Shown piece by piece: positions 30,736-39,695 of a stretch of 64,000 nucleotides of DNA. Numbering within the stretch: the stretch's first letter is position 1; every line of letters begins with the position of its first letter. A program made the translations under genes and the position numbers. The DNA is from DASSCW01 sp036556325 (GTDB lineage Bacteria > Chloroflexota > Limnocylindria > QHBO01), in the NCBI GenBank assembly GCA_036556325.1, contig DATBJR010000043.1, positions 5,138 through 69,137 of the forward strand. Reading direction: 5' to 3'. A model generated the notes under the pieces. It ran no database searches and was not told the origin of the DNA. It saw nothing but the letters and a program-made list of their open reading frames with translations.

Positions 30736-32077
30736 GCGAGAAGGTGTCCGCCAAGATCGTGCCGTTCAGGCTCGTCACCGACATGACGATCCTGGCGCGC
30801 ACGGTGCCTCCCGGCGCCGTCACATTCCGCTCGGACAGCGTCCAGCCGGTAGGCCCGGTGAACACCGCGATCCCGGTGGTGCCGATCTTCGCGCCGTTGC
30901 CTCCGAACCAGACGATGCGGATGCGGTACGTGAAGGTGTCGGTGGTCGACGGGATCCGCGTCCAGCCGGAGAAGTGGTACGTCTCCCCGGCCACCACGTC
31001 ATTGAGGTCCTGGCGCACGCTGTAGCTCAGGTCGGCGGTCCCGCGATGGCGACCCGAGTACGACCCGTCGTGCTTGGCCAGGCTGGTCCGGGTGAACTGC
31101 GCGTTCAGGCGGTCCTTGACCCAGTAGTCCGGCTTGTGGTTGCCGTTGCGGTCGAGCTCGAAGCCGCCGTTGCGGATCAGGTTCGGCGGGCGCGGCACGG
31201 TCCGCAGCTCGACGATCTTGCCGTCGTTCTCGTTCGGGTGGCCGGCGTTGTCGACGCCGCGGTCGGCGACGTAGAAGCTCTTCTGCGAGGGGCTGATGCT
31301 CGACGGTCCGTAGGCCAGGGCCGACGGATGCCTGACCCCCGCGGTCGACAGGTCGAAGGCGCGGATGACCGTCCCATCGGCAGGGTTGATCTCCAGGATG
31401 TCGGCGTTCTTGCGGTTGGCGACGATGAAGAGCCGATGGTCGGCGAACTCGATGCCCTCGATGTCGCTGGCGACGCCGCTCAGGTCGAGCGCGGTGATGA
31501 CGTCGTCGCTCCCCACGCCCTCGATCTTGCTGTTCGGGCCCGGGTCGATCTTGTAGACGAAGCCGGTGCTGCCGTCGCTGACCCACAGGTTGCCATCGCC
31601 GAAGGCCAGGCCCTCGGGATCATGGGAAGCCGGCGTGAACAGCGCGGTCGAGAAGGACCGCCGATGGTCGTCGCTGGTGCCGTAGATGTGGTCCGCGCCG
31701 AGGCCCTTGACGTAGATCCGGCCCTTCACCCCGCTGAACGGCAGGTCATCAGAGAAGTACCAGACGTTGCGGGTCACGTCGGAGGCGATGTCCGTGGGCT
31801 CGCGCGACCACGGCTTGGTGCTCATCGTGCGCTGGACGGTGCCGTGACGCGAAATGCGCCAGATGTTCTTGCCCTTGTCGCGAATGGTCTCGTCCACCTC
31901 CGAGTCCACCACCAGCAGCTGGCCCTTGAACAGGTCCAAGCCGGTTGGGTCGGGGCTCGGCGTGCTCCATCTGGAGGTGAAGATCACGTGGCGGACGGCG
32001 GTGCTCGTGGCGGCGACCGGCGTCGCGTTGGGCAGGATGACGAACAGGGCAAAGACGAAGGGCAACAGGCGGCGCAT
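30719..32077 (-). CDS. secreted beta-propeller protein with C-terminal carbohydrate-binding-like domain
   Basis: The start is the ATG at 32077, preceded by GGGGAG; the frame continues upstream but without a signal peptide. The 452-residue product begins with a signal sequence (MRRLLPFVFALFVILPNATP). A region of about 270 residues follows with propeller-like repeats (GLDLFKGQLLVVDSEVDE, DPEGLAFGDGNLWVSDGS, DIEGIEFADHRLFIVANR), similar to SdiA-regulated/esterase-like or NHL-type six-bladed propellers. The last 150 residues start with LIRNGGFELDRNGNHKPDYW, the signature opening of CBM4/9-like jelly-roll domains. No catalytic residues are evident. It is divergent from the beta-helix gene. Confidence 0.78.
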   Translation of the reverse strand: MRRLLPFVFALFVILPNATPVAATSTAVRHVIFTSRWSTPSPDPTGLDLFKGQLLVVDSEVDETIRDKGKNIWRISRHGTVQRTMSTKPWSREPTDIASDVTRNVWYFSDDLPFSGVKGRIYVKGLGADHIYGTSDDHRRSFSTALFTPASHDPEGLAFGDGNLWVSDGSTGFVYKIDPGPNSKIEGVGSDDVITALDLSGVASDIEGIEFADHRLFIVANRKNADILEINPADGTVIRAFDLSTAGVRHPSALAYGPSSISPSQKSFYVADRGVDNAGHPNENDGKIVELRTVPRPPNLIRNGGFELDRNGNHKPDYWVKDRLNAQFTRTSLAKHDGSYSGRHRGTADLSYSVRQDLNDVVAGETYHFSGWTRIPSTTDTFTYRIRIVWFGGNGAKIGTTGIAVFTGPTGWTLSERNVTAPGGTVRARIVMSVTSLNGTILADTFSLTVVS

Positions 32078-32256
32078 TGATTCTCCCCGTGAGCGTGGGC
32101 TGGCTCGGTTGATGCCGATGATGGCCGGCGCATGATGCACCATCCGCTTCGGCGTGTCGACCGGCCGCCAATGGGGTAGGCCGGGGAAGTACCGGTTTCT
32201 GTTGACGACCTGCAACGGTCAGCGCGGCCGGACCCCGACCGCGGCCGACCGGTTCG

Positions 32257-32285
32257 TTGTGCACGGCCAAGCCTGCCTGTACCCT
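32257..32285 (+). promoter_or_regulatory. promoter of the beta-helix gene (TTGTGC-17-TACCCT)
   Basis: A -35-like TTGTGC (32257-32262) and a -10-like TACCCT (32280-32285) are separated by exactly 17 nt. The predicted transcription start near 32292 leaves a leader of about 20 nt before the ATG at 32313. It is the only site in the window where I see both boxes at standard spacing. Confidence 0.5.
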
Positions 32286-32312
32286 CTCGGGCCCAGAGGT
32301 CCAGAAAGCCAG

Positions 32313-33452
32313 ATGTCGATGTCCGCTGCCGCACGCCTTCTCCTGGCCGTCGTGCTCGCCGTCGCTGCGAGCGGCGCCGGGCTGCTCGATCGCGGCCTCG
32401 CGCTCGGCGCCGACTGCACGGTGAGCATCGGACCATCGGTCGACAAGGTCGACGGAGCCGCCGATGGCCGCATCGGCCCCGGCTCGGTCGTCTGCCTGGC
32501 CGCGGGACAGCGCGGGAACCTGAAGCTCTTCAACCTGCGCGGCACCGCCGAGCGTCCGGTCGTGGTTCGCAACGAGGGCGGTCCGGTGACGATCAGCGGC
32601 ACGAAGTTCGGCGACGGCGGGATCATCATCGGCGGCAGCTCGTTCCTGCGCCTGACCGGCAGCGGCACGACCCACCTCTGTGGCGCCGAGTACGACGCCA
32701 CCGAGCAGCAGTGCGGGATCGCGATCGACGGTGCCAAGAAGGGCATCAAGATGGTCACCGACAAGGGAACGGTCCACGATCTCGAGATCGACCACGTCGC
32801 GGTGCTGCGTGTGTCACAGAAGGTGAAGACCCGCGGAATCCTGATCCATCCGCTGCCCGGCCAGGTCATCTCCGGCCTGCACATCCACCACAACTTCGTG
32901 ACCAATACCCTGGCCGAGGGTATCTACCTCGGCAGCGAGCCGCACGGGCGGCCATTCGCCAGCCTCGCCAAGCTGGAGCGGGTGGAGGTCGACCACAACC
33001 TCGTCAAGGACGTCGGCTACGACGGCATCAAGGTCAAGGTCGCCATCGCCGATGTCTCCGTCCACGACAACGTGATCCTCAACGCCGGCATCTCGCGGAC
33101 TCCGGCGCACCAGGGCGGCATCAAGCTCGCCATGAGCGTCGGCGACTACTACAGCAACACCGTGGTCGGCGCGGTGGAGGGCATCCGGATGGGTCGGACG
33201 ATCCCGAATGCCACCACCCGGTACTTCAACAACCTGGTGGCCGGCGTCGTGGACGTGGGCATCGAGGCCGATGAGACCGGTGCCCAGATCTTCAACAACA
33301 TGGTGGTGAGCAGCGCCGGCGCCGGCATCCGCGCCACCGGCAGAGGCGCCTCGGTCTCGAAGAATGTCGTGGTGGCGTCCGTGCTGCCGCTCGACGTGAC
33401 GCGCGGAACCGCGACCGGCAACCTCGTTCTGCGACTGGATCAGGGCTCGTAG
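32313..33452 (+). CDS. secreted right-handed parallel beta-helix protein
   Basis: The 379-residue product from the ATG at 32313 has a signal peptide (SAAARLLLAVVLAVAASGAG). A rich pattern of short beta repeats follows (RPVVVRNEGGPVTISG, GILIHPLPGQVISGLHIHHN, VEVDHNLVKDVGYDGIKVKV, VSVHDNVILNAG, TRYFNNLVAGVVDVGIEADE), which is the pectate-lyase/PbH1 fold. Such proteins cleave or bind acidic polysaccharides; no lyase catalytic pattern can be assigned by eye. A GTG or ATG upstream (frame open from 32154) is unlikely because the signal peptide begins here. It is divergent from the beta-propeller gene and overlaps the convergent sulfotransferase by 13 nt. Confidence 0.8.
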   Translation: MSMSAAARLLLAVVLAVAASGAGLLDRGLALGADCTVSIGPSVDKVDGAADGRIGPGSVVCLAAGQRGNLKLFNLRGTAERPVVVRNEGGPVTISGTKFGDGGIIIGGSSFLRLTGSGTTHLCGAEYDATEQQCGIAIDGAKKGIKMVTDKGTVHDLEIDHVAVLRVSQKVKTRGILIHPLPGQVISGLHIHHNFVTNTLAEGIYLGSEPHGRPFASLAKLERVEVDHNLVKDVGYDGIKVKVAIADVSVHDNVILNAGISRTPAHQGGIKLAMSVGDYYSNTVVGAVEGIRMGRTIPNATTRYFNNLVAGVVDVGIEADETGAQIFNNMVVSSAGAGIRATGRGASVSKNVVVASVLPLDVTRGTATGNLVLRLDQGS

Positions 33453-34372
33453 CCGAAGCGCCGCAGCTCGCGGCGGCCCACCATTCCGAACCAGCGCCGG
33501 ACCAGCGGGTGAACGCGGGATCGCCACCGATCCACGCTGCTGCGATCGAAGCCTGCCGCGGCGTGGCGGTCCTGCTCGAAGCTCGATCCCACGACCACGG
33601 TCTCTTCCAGCAGGCCCGGGTCGAACGGGATGCCGATGAAGTCGCAGACACCTCGCAGGGTGGCCTCGGGCTCGGTCACCAGGTCCTCGAAGCGGACGAG
33701 GCGGTAGCGCTCAGCCAGCGCCGCCGCGTGGCGGTGATGGAGGCGGGCGGCATCCAGCCAGACCCGTGAGGTCTCGAGGACCTCGATCGGCGCCAGGATC
33801 GGGTCCAGCAGGCGGGCCGGAACGCCGGGCAGCCGCGCCTTCATGCCGCGCGTGCCGGCTTCGGAGCGAACGATGCGCGAGGCGTAGATCGCGCGCGGGT
33901 CTCGGAAGGTGTGGATGAAGCGCGCCTGCGGGAACCATTCGGCCAGCATGCCCAAGCCGTAGATGTGGTCCGGCGTCTTCTCGCCCCGAATCGTCACCGG
34001 ACGCGCTCCACATGCCTCCTCGACGTACAGCTCCAGGAGGAGGTCGAACAGCGCGCGCTCGCTGAGGTCGGTCGCCAGCAGGCGGGCGGTGAAGCGCTCA
34101 CGTCCGACGTTGCGCCCCAGCCATGGCCAGAAGCGCGGGCCCAGCAGGTCGCGGACGACTGGATCGAGCAGGGCGGCCCGGTCGTCGGCCGGCGCGGCCC
34201 TGGCGCGCTCCAGTTTCCGGTCGAGCTTCAGGCGACGCGCCGATTTGAGGAAATGCGTCTCCGACGCCAGGCAGACCTGCGGCGATCGGTTCAGCACATG
34301 GCGCAGCAGGGTCGAGCCCGTTCGCGGGCTGCCGACGATGAAGAGCTGGCGGGCTCCGCCGTCCGGTTCCAT
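33440..34372 (-). CDS. sulfotransferase family protein
   Basis: Probably moves a sulfuryl group from PAPS to a glycan or lipid hydroxyl. The 310-residue protein opens with LFIVGSPRTGSTLLRHVLN, the 5'-phosphosulfate-binding loop of the Sulfotransfer_3 type. IHTFRDPRAIYASRIVRSE follows as the 3'-phosphate site, and the C-terminal region has RYRLVRFEDLVTEPEATLR and LCDFIG-like positions. I place the start at ATG 34372, 14 nt after the upstream gene, because the longer frame (to 34486) would overlap that gene by 100 nt and adds non-conserved residues. The substrate is unknown. Confidence 0.85.
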   Translation of the reverse strand: MEPDGGARQLFIVGSPRTGSTLLRHVLNRSPQVCLASETHFLKSARRLKLDRKLERARAAPADDRAALLDPVVRDLLGPRFWPWLGRNVGRERFTARLLATDLSERALFDLLLELYVEEACGARPVTIRGEKTPDHIYGLGMLAEWFPQARFIHTFRDPRAIYASRIVRSEAGTRGMKARLPGVPARLLDPILAPIEVLETSRVWLDAARLHHRHAAALAERYRLVRFEDLVTEPEATLRGVCDFIGIPFDPGLLEETVVVGSSFEQDRHAAAGFDRSSVDRWRSRVHPLVRRWFGMVGRRELRRFGYEP

Positions 34373-34386
34373 CGCCCGTCTCGCGG

Positions 34387-35115
34387 CTAGATGTAGGCCC
34401 GCAGGTATCGCCAGTAGAGGCGGGCGAAGAAGCTGAAGATCGCGTACTGGATCCGGTGGGTGCGGGTCGGCGGCCGGACGCGCCATGCCGCCGGGAACTC
34501 GTAGCCCCAGCGCTCCATGTAGGGGCCCATCACCCGTCGCGCGCGGCGGATGGCCCGCGGCGAGTAGTAGCTCGCGAAGTCGCGGTCTCGGCGTCCGGTG
34601 CGGTTGACCACCGGCAGCGGCCGGACCGGCTCCACCCCGATGCGGCGCAGCGCCTCGGCGAAGTCATCGGCCAAGCGCTCGAAGCGCATCACATAGCCGA
34701 ACCGCTCGTGGGAGAGGCTGGCCCAGGTGTCGTGCGGGAATTGGTAGAACTTCAGGAAGAAGGTCGAGAAGTCGGCGTCCTCGCCGGCGACGTAGCGGAA
34801 CATGGCCCGATCGCGGAGGCCATTCAACAGGCGCTGGTGCTTCGGGGCCCGGTCGGGATCGGTCCGCCGCGAGTTATGGTCGGTCTTGAGCTTGAAGTAG
34901 AGGCTGACCGCGTCATCGAGCGGGTTGCGGATGCTCGAGAAGACGAAGTAGGTCTTCTCGTCCGGCGTCGCCTTGCGCAGGAACTCGTCGTAGGTGGCGT
35001 GCTTGTGCAGAATGGGCCGGGCGCCGTAGACATCGCGCAGCTCGCGACGGACCGCCGTCGAGCCGGTGCGCGGCAGCTCGACGAAGACGAAGCGGTGCTC
35101 ATGGCTGATCATCAC
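34387..35115 (-). CDS. sulfotransferase-like protein (Sulfotransfer_2 type)
   Basis: A 242-residue protein with the PAPS loop FVFVELPRTGSTAVRREL near the N-terminus and FVFSSIRNPLDDAVSLYF as the second nucleotide-binding element, as in membrane-glycan sulfotransferases. The stretch GYVMRFERLADDFAEALRRI matches the conserved acceptor-side helix. A basic, aromatic C-terminus (RLYWRYLRAYI) may touch the membrane. It likely forms a transcript with the following sulfotransferase (14 nt gap). The first codons read GTG ATG, and a TAAGGT hexamer lies 9 nt before the GTG. Confidence 0.78.
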   Translation of the reverse strand: MMISHEHRFVFVELPRTGSTAVRRELRDVYGARPILHKHATYDEFLRKATPDEKTYFVFSSIRNPLDDAVSLYFKLKTDHNSRRTDPDRAPKHQRLLNGLRDRAMFRYVAGEDADFSTFFLKFYQFPHDTWASLSHERFGYVMRFERLADDFAEALRRIGVEPVRPLPVVNRTGRRDRDFASYYSPRAIRRARRVMGPYMERWGYEFPAAWRVRPPTRTHRIQYAIFSFFARLYWRYLRAYI

Positions 35116-35124
35116 GGCGGCGTC

Positions 35125-35130
35125 ACCTTA
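35125..35130 (-). promoter_or_regulatory. probable -10 hexamer (TAAGGT) of the sulfotransferase pair
   Basis: On the - strand TAAGGT ends 9 nt before the GTG at 35115 (12 nt before the following ATG). No Shine-Dalgarno is present, so a leaderless transcript is plausible. Confidence 0.4.
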
Positions 35131-35178
35131 CCATCGGCCCCGGGTTGCGACGGATGCGAGCCGATGGCGCCGTCCGCC

Positions 35179-35184
35179 TACAAT
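35179..35184 (+). promoter_or_regulatory. -10 hexamer (TACAAT) of the tRNA-Pro gene
   Basis: TACAAT is close to the bacterial consensus and ends 8 nt before the first base of the tRNA, so transcription would begin almost at the mature 5' end. No -35 is clear. Confidence 0.55.
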
Positions 35185-35192
35185 GACGCGCC

Positions 35193-35269
35193 CGGGGCGT
35201 AGCGCAGCCTGGTAGCGCACCTGCTTTGGGAGCAGGAGGTCGCCCGTTCGAATCGGGCCGCCCCGACCA
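35193..35269 (+). tRNA. tRNA-Pro (anticodon TGG)
   Basis: A complete cloverleaf of 77 nt. The acceptor stem CGGGGCG pairs with CGCCCCG at 35259-35265, followed by discriminator A and an encoded CCA. The anticodon stem CCTGC/GCAGG encloses TTTGGGA, giving anticodon TGG at 35227-35229. The T arm contains GTTCGAATC. The gene lies between sulfotransferase and wecA genes; no integrase or att-like duplication is seen beside it. Confidence 0.97.
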
Positions 35270-35302
35270 TCGCCTGGTCACCCAGCGCCGGGAGATAGCC
35301 CG

Positions 35303-36268
35303 ATGATCTCCGCGACCGCGTTCCTCGTCGCCTTCGTCGCGGCCATCTTCCTCACCCCGGTCGTGCGTGGCGTGGCGCGCAATGCGGGCCTGCTCGATCA
35401 GCCCGGCGGTCGGAAGGTGCACGCGATCGCCGTGCCGCGGCTCGGCGGCTTCGCGATCGCCACGGCCTTCTACCTCGGCATCGCGGTGGCGCTGGTCGTG
35501 GCCCGCGCCATCTTCGGCCGGCGCATCGACATCGAAACCGGCCACCTGGCCGCCATCCTGGCTGGCGTCGCCCTGATCGCCGGCCTGGGCCTCATGGACG
35601 ACCTGCAGAGCATGCGAGCGCGCGTGAAGCTCGGCGCCCAGATCGTCATCGTGCTGGCCATCTACGGCCTGGGGCTGTCCATCGATCGCCTCGACGGCCC
35701 GTGGGGCTCGCTGCAGCTCAGTTGGTGGGCGTCGCTGCCGCTCACGCTGCTCTGGATGGTGGCGATCATCAACGCCATGAACCTCATCGACGGGCTGGAC
35801 GGGCTGGCGGCCGGGGTGGCGCTCATCGGCCTCGCCGCCTTCCTGGGGGTCGCGCTGGTCCACGGCGGCTCGAATCCGGTGCAGGTCGTGCTGGGTGCCG
35901 CCGCGGGGGGTGTGCTGGGCTTCCTGCGCTTCAATCTGCCGCCGTCGACGATCCATATGGGCGACTCGGGCTCGATGCTGCTGGGGTTCGTCCTCGGCGC
36001 CGCGGCGATCACCGTGACCCAGGCCGGCCGGCACGGCATCCCGCCGTGGGTTCCGCTGCTGATCCTGGCGTTGCCGCTGGCCGACACGCTGCGGGTCATG
36101 GTCATGCGGCTGCTGGCCGGGCACCCCGTCTTTCGCCCTGATCGGCGTCACGTGCACCATCGCCTGCTGCGGCTGGGCATCTCGCAGGGGAGCGCCACGC
36201 TGGTGCTGTGGGCGGCCTCTGCGCTGCTGGCGGCGGTCGGGGTGCTGCTCGCCGCGCTGGCGAGCTAG
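35303..36268 (+). CDS. WecA/TagO-type polyprenyl-phosphate N-acetylhexosamine-1-phosphate transferase
   Basis: Transfers GlcNAc-1-phosphate (or a related sugar phosphate) from UDP to undecaprenyl phosphate, the first membrane step of teichoic-acid or polysaccharide chains. The 321-residue protein is almost wholly hydrophobic with about ten membrane segments. It carries the family motifs RLGGFAIA, GLGLMDDLQSMRARVKLGAQ (DD metal site), NAMNLIDGLDGLAAG, HMGDSGSMLLGFVLG and RRHVHHRLLRLGISQG (the HHH-type loop). A GGGAGA Shine-Dalgarno precedes the ATG. It is convergent with the LCP gene, sharing CTAG as both stops. Confidence 0.93.
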   Translation: MISATAFLVAFVAAIFLTPVVRGVARNAGLLDQPGGRKVHAIAVPRLGGFAIATAFYLGIAVALVVARAIFGRRIDIETGHLAAILAGVALIAGLGLMDDLQSMRARVKLGAQIVIVLAIYGLGLSIDRLDGPWGSLQLSWWASLPLTLLWMVAIINAMNLIDGLDGLAAGVALIGLAAFLGVALVHGGSNPVQVVLGAAAGGVLGFLRFNLPPSTIHMGDSGSMLLGFVLGAAAITVTQAGRHGIPPWVPLLILALPLADTLRVMVMRLLAGHPVFRPDRRHVHHRLLRLGISQGSATLVLWAASALLAAVGVLLAALAS

Positions 36269-37812
36269 CCCTCGGGCCCGAGGGACCGCGAGGCCAGGTA
36301 CCAGCCCTGCAGGCTGTCCGCGCCGAAGAGCCGGCGCATCAGGCGGCGGATGTCGTCGCGGCGCGGGGTGAGGACGTAGGTGGCATTCAGGTCCGCCGGC
36401 GGATCGACGTAGCGCGGCACGCCCAGCACCACCCGCTTGATGTCCGGGCCGGTGATGAGCGGCAGCAGGGAGGCAAGGTCGCCGGCCTTGTCGCGCGGGA
36501 AGTCGGTGTGGACCGTGGCCCCCACCGCCTGCAGCGTGCGCGGCAGCTCGAAGAAGAGGTCGAGCTTCGCGAACTCGCGCCGCAGCTCCAGCAGGACCTG
36601 CTGTTGCCGATCGGCGCGCATGAAGTCGGTCAGCACTTCAACCGTGCCGTCGGGGAGCGTCAGCGTGCCCTTTCGCGCGCGTGCGTAGGCGAGGGCATGG
36701 ATGCCGTCGTACTCGGCACAGCCCGGCTTCAGGACGATGCCGCGCTTGTAGCTGGTCCAGGTGTCGCCGGGCCCCTGGTAAGTGGGATCGTCGAGCGTCC
36801 CGTTCAGGCACAGCCGCAGGGGGCCGACCGCGTCGATGAGGTGGGTGAAGCCCTCGAGGTCGATGGTGGCGTAGTACTGGATATCGATCCCCAGGTAGAG
36901 GCCCACTGTTCGTTCGAGGGTCCGCAGGCCACAGGCGACTCCATCGGCGGCCGGCATGTCCGGGCACCAGCGGGCCGGGTCGTTGCCCGCCTCGGTCGAC
37001 AGCGCGTTGATCTTGTTGGGGTAGAGACCGTCGGGATAGACGCTGCGATCGGGTAGCGGCGTCATCACCGTGTCGCGCGGGACCGAGATCATGGCCGCCG
37101 TCTTGGCCACCGGATCGACGCTCACCGCCAGGATGGTGTCGGTCAGCGCCTCGTCCCGACCCGGGCCGCTGTCGATGCCGAGCAGCAGGAAGTTGATGCG
37201 CTCGGTCCCGTTCCACGCGTACTCCGGCCGGTTTAGGGGTCCGCCGTTCCCGAGACCGTGCCCGTCGCCCTCGCTGCTTCCCTGGCCGCCGAAGACGTCG
37301 CCCAGGGTGCTGTTGATCTCCGTCAGCAGCAGGCCCGCCCAGGCATGCATCACGATGGTGACCGCCATCATGACCGCCACCACGGCCAGCGTGCCGGCCC
37401 GGCGGGCCGAGGGAAGCTGGAGCCGGGCGCGGGATGCCACCGCATCGGCCGATGCGGACGCGGCGTGCACAGGGAACGCCGTCTCGCGCTGCCCGGTCGC
37501 TGTGGGCCGCGCCAGGCCGACCTGCCCGATCGCCAGCAGCCGCCACGCGAGCAGCGCCGCGTCGAGCACCACCAGCGCGGTCAAGAACGTGGCCGACAGG
37601 ACGCTGTTCAGCACCTGCGAGCCGCCCGCCAGCAGCATCCCCAGCGCGACCAGGATGAGCAGCGCCACCGGCAGCGCAAACAGCGCGGCGAGGCGGCGAC
37701 TGCCGGCGTAGGCCTGTCCGAGCCCCGGGAAGAGGAACGACAGGAACGCCGCCAGCGCGGGATGGCGAGAGCTCCGCGATTCGATCATCGACACCAAAAC
37801 GCCGCGGGCCAT
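36265..37812 (-). CDS. LytR-CpsA-Psr (LCP) family glycopolymer transferase
   Basis: Likely attaches lipid-linked glycopolymers to peptidoglycan on the outer face of the membrane. N-terminal residues contain a TM2/DUF5683-like hydrophobic hairpin (LAAFLSFLFPGLGQAYAG, then LAALFALPVALLILVALG), two more membrane segments and a last anchor (TLAVVAVMMAVTIVMHAWAG). The LCP domain follows with NFLLLGIDSGPGRDEALTDT, MISVPRDTVMTPLP, NKINALSTEAGNDP and EYDGIHALAYARARKG, where the conserved Asp/Arg residues that bind pyrophosphate sit. Start choice is uncertain: ATG 37812 is used; GTG 37833 and ATG 37788 are possible. Total length is about 515 residues. Confidence 0.92.
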   Translation of the reverse strand: MARGVLVSMIESRSSRHPALAAFLSFLFPGLGQAYAGSRRLAALFALPVALLILVALGMLLAGGSQVLNSVLSATFLTALVVLDAALLAWRLLAIGQVGLARPTATGQRETAFPVHAASASADAVASRARLQLPSARRAGTLAVVAVMMAVTIVMHAWAGLLLTEINSTLGDVFGGQGSSEGDGHGLGNGGPLNRPEYAWNGTERINFLLLGIDSGPGRDEALTDTILAVSVDPVAKTAAMISVPRDTVMTPLPDRSVYPDGLYPNKINALSTEAGNDPARWCPDMPAADGVACGLRTLERTVGLYLGIDIQYYATIDLEGFTHLIDAVGPLRLCLNGTLDDPTYQGPGDTWTSYKRGIVLKPGCAEYDGIHALAYARARKGTLTLPDGTVEVLTDFMRADRQQQVLLELRREFAKLDLFFELPRTLQAVGATVHTDFPRDKAGDLASLLPLITGPDIKRVVLGVPRYVDPPADLNATYVLTPRRDDIRRLMRRLFGADSLQGWYLASRSLGPEG

Positions 37813-37987
37813 CCGCGCGTTGCGCGGCTGCACCCATTCTCTGGGCGGGAGGGGCAGTCTACCACTGGGTGCTCGCTCGGTCGGCGAGCGGACTTAGACC
37901 ATCTTTGTGGTGCCCGCGCGCGACGCCGTGGGTACTACGGTTCGGTTCGGTGCACTGGTACCTTTGCGGCCCTTCGGATGGGACCCT

Positions 37988-37993
37988 TAGACT
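37988..37993 (+). promoter_or_regulatory. possible -10 hexamer (TAGACT) of the diguanylate cyclase gene
   Basis: TAGACT lies about 60 nt before the GTG start at 38054 in the divergent gap. An equivalent TAGACT on the opposite strand (37861 down to 37856) could serve the LCP gene. Confidence 0.35.
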
Positions 37994-38053
37994 AGCCGCG
38001 GTCGGTGCCGAGCGGCTGCCCCGTCAACGTCCCACCCCATCCATCAGGACGAC

Positions 38054-39673
38054 GTGCCACCAGAGCTCATCTTCCTCATCGTCAGCGCAGCCGTAGCCGT
38101 CCTGCTGGGGGCCGGCGCGGTGGTGGCTGCGCTCCGCAGCCGGCGCGCGGCCGAGGCGGCGGGCGACCAGTTGCAGCTTCCCGACGCCGCCCCTCAGCCC
38201 GACAAGTACGACGGTGGTGCCGGCGAAGTCGAGCGGCGCAGCCGCCGAAGCTACGCCACGGCCGTGCGCGTCCTCTGGTGGGTGTCGATTGCCGGCGTCC
38301 TGATCGGCGTCGGCCTGTCGGATGCGTACGACGCCTCGCAGGCGGGCATCTATGCCGTGGGCGCGGTGGCGGTCGGCGCCGTGGTGCTGCTGCACGACCT
38401 GCTGCCGGAGCGCTTCCGCACCGCGCCGGTCGTGACCATCGAGATCCTGCTGGCCCTTGGCCTGACCACGGCCCTGGTGGCCCTCACCGACTTCGGCACG
38501 TCGCCGTTCGCCTTCGGCTACAACCTGGTGGCAGTGGCGGTTGCGCTGGCGCTGGGCGGGCCGATGGCGCTGGTCGTGGCCGCGCTGGCGACCCTGGCCT
38601 ACCTCGGCGTGCTGGCCGTCGACCCGTCGCTGCCGCAGTACGGCACCGCCGACCTGCTGCGCTTCGGCCTGCAGATCGGCTCCATCTGGCTGCTGGCCTA
38701 CGTGGCCGGCGTGTTCGCGTCTGGCGAGCGGCGGATGCGGGCGCGCGTCCTCCAGATGTCACGCACCGACGAGCTGACCGGGCTCTACAACCGTGGGCAG
38801 CTGTTCCCGACGCTCGAGGAGGAGGTCCAGCGCACGCGGCGCAGCGAGCGCGGCTTCTGCCTGCTGATGATCGACCTGGACGGCCTGAAGGCCGTCAACG
38901 ATTCCTATGGCCATCATCGTGGTGACGAGGTGCTGCGCCAGCTCGGCAACGTCTTCCGCCACTCGATCCGGCTGGTCGACACCGCCTACCGCTACGGTGG
39001 CGACGAGTTCCTGGTGCTGCTGCCGGAGACCGACTTCGCCGGCGCCTTCGTGGTGGCCGAGAAGATTCGGATGGGGGCCGAGGAGATCGGCCTGGTGGCA
39101 GGCGGTGGCGAGCTGCTGACAAGCGTCAGCATCGGCCTGGTGTCATGCCCGGAGGACGGGACCAGCGTCGAGGAGCTGATGATCGCGGCCGACCGGGCCA
39201 TGTACCAGGCCAAGTCACTCGGCAAGAACCAGGTGAGCGGCAATCCGCGCCCACGACGGCTGGTCTACAGCCCCGACGGCGACGCCGCCGCCCCTCGGCC
39301 TGAGGCTCCCTCCGCCCCGGCGGTGACAGCGGAGCGATCCGCTCCCGAGGCCGCCGAGGCGGCAGCGATCAGCGTCGAGCCGGAGCCCGTCGCCGCCGCT
39401 GGTCCGATCCCGATGGGGCCGATCGTCAGCGAAGGCGCACCGGTCCAGGCCGAGGTTGCGCCGCCGGCGGTCGAGGTTGCGCCAGCGCCGGTAGCCGCTA
39501 CGACGGGTGCGCCGGCTGCCACTGCAGAGGGTGGCGACGAGGATGAGGCCGATCCCAGCGAGGTCCGGCGGCAGATCGCAGCGGCGCGTCGCAACATGGA
39601 CCCGGACCACCAGATCCGGCGCGCGATGGACGCGTTCCTCTCGCCGACGCGCCCGAACGACCCGCCGAACTAG
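38054..39673 (+). CDS. membrane-bound diguanylate cyclase (GGDEF)
   Basis: Makes c-di-GMP from two GTP. Start GTG 38054 with AGGA a few bases upstream; 539 residues. One N-terminal membrane helix is followed by a linker and a group of about five more membrane segments (about 75-230, with ALALGGPMALVVAALATLAY). The GGDEF domain (about 235-390) shows RTDELTGLYNRGQ, LMIDLDGLKAVNDSYGHHRG and the intact active site YGGDEF (GGDEF at 315-319). The inhibitory I-site RLVD at 306-309 lies five residues before it, so product feedback is expected. The last 130 residues are an Ala/Pro/Glu-rich tail with no recognised domain. Confidence 0.92.
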   Translation: MPPELIFLIVSAAVAVLLGAGAVVAALRSRRAAEAAGDQLQLPDAAPQPDKYDGGAGEVERRSRRSYATAVRVLWWVSIAGVLIGVGLSDAYDASQAGIYAVGAVAVGAVVLLHDLLPERFRTAPVVTIEILLALGLTTALVALTDFGTSPFAFGYNLVAVAVALALGGPMALVVAALATLAYLGVLAVDPSLPQYGTADLLRFGLQIGSIWLLAYVAGVFASGERRMRARVLQMSRTDELTGLYNRGQLFPTLEEEVQRTRRSERGFCLLMIDLDGLKAVNDSYGHHRGDEVLRQLGNVFRHSIRLVDTAYRYGGDEFLVLLPETDFAGAFVVAEKIRMGAEEIGLVAGGGELLTSVSIGLVSCPEDGTSVEELMIAADRAMYQAKSLGKNQVSGNPRPRRLVYSPDGDAAAPRPEAPSAPAVTAERSAPEAAEAAAISVEPEPVAAAGPIPMGPIVSEGAPVQAEVAPPAVEVAPAPVAATTGAPAATAEGGDEDEADPSEVRRQIAAARRNMDPDHQIRRAMDAFLSPTRPNDPPN

Positions 39674-39695
39674 CCGTTCCGCTCTTGGCGGCGGC

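Noticed and set aside
35193..35269. tRNA-Pro as the attachment site of a genomic island
   Set aside because: No integrase, no duplicated tRNA 3' end and no base-composition break were seen around it.
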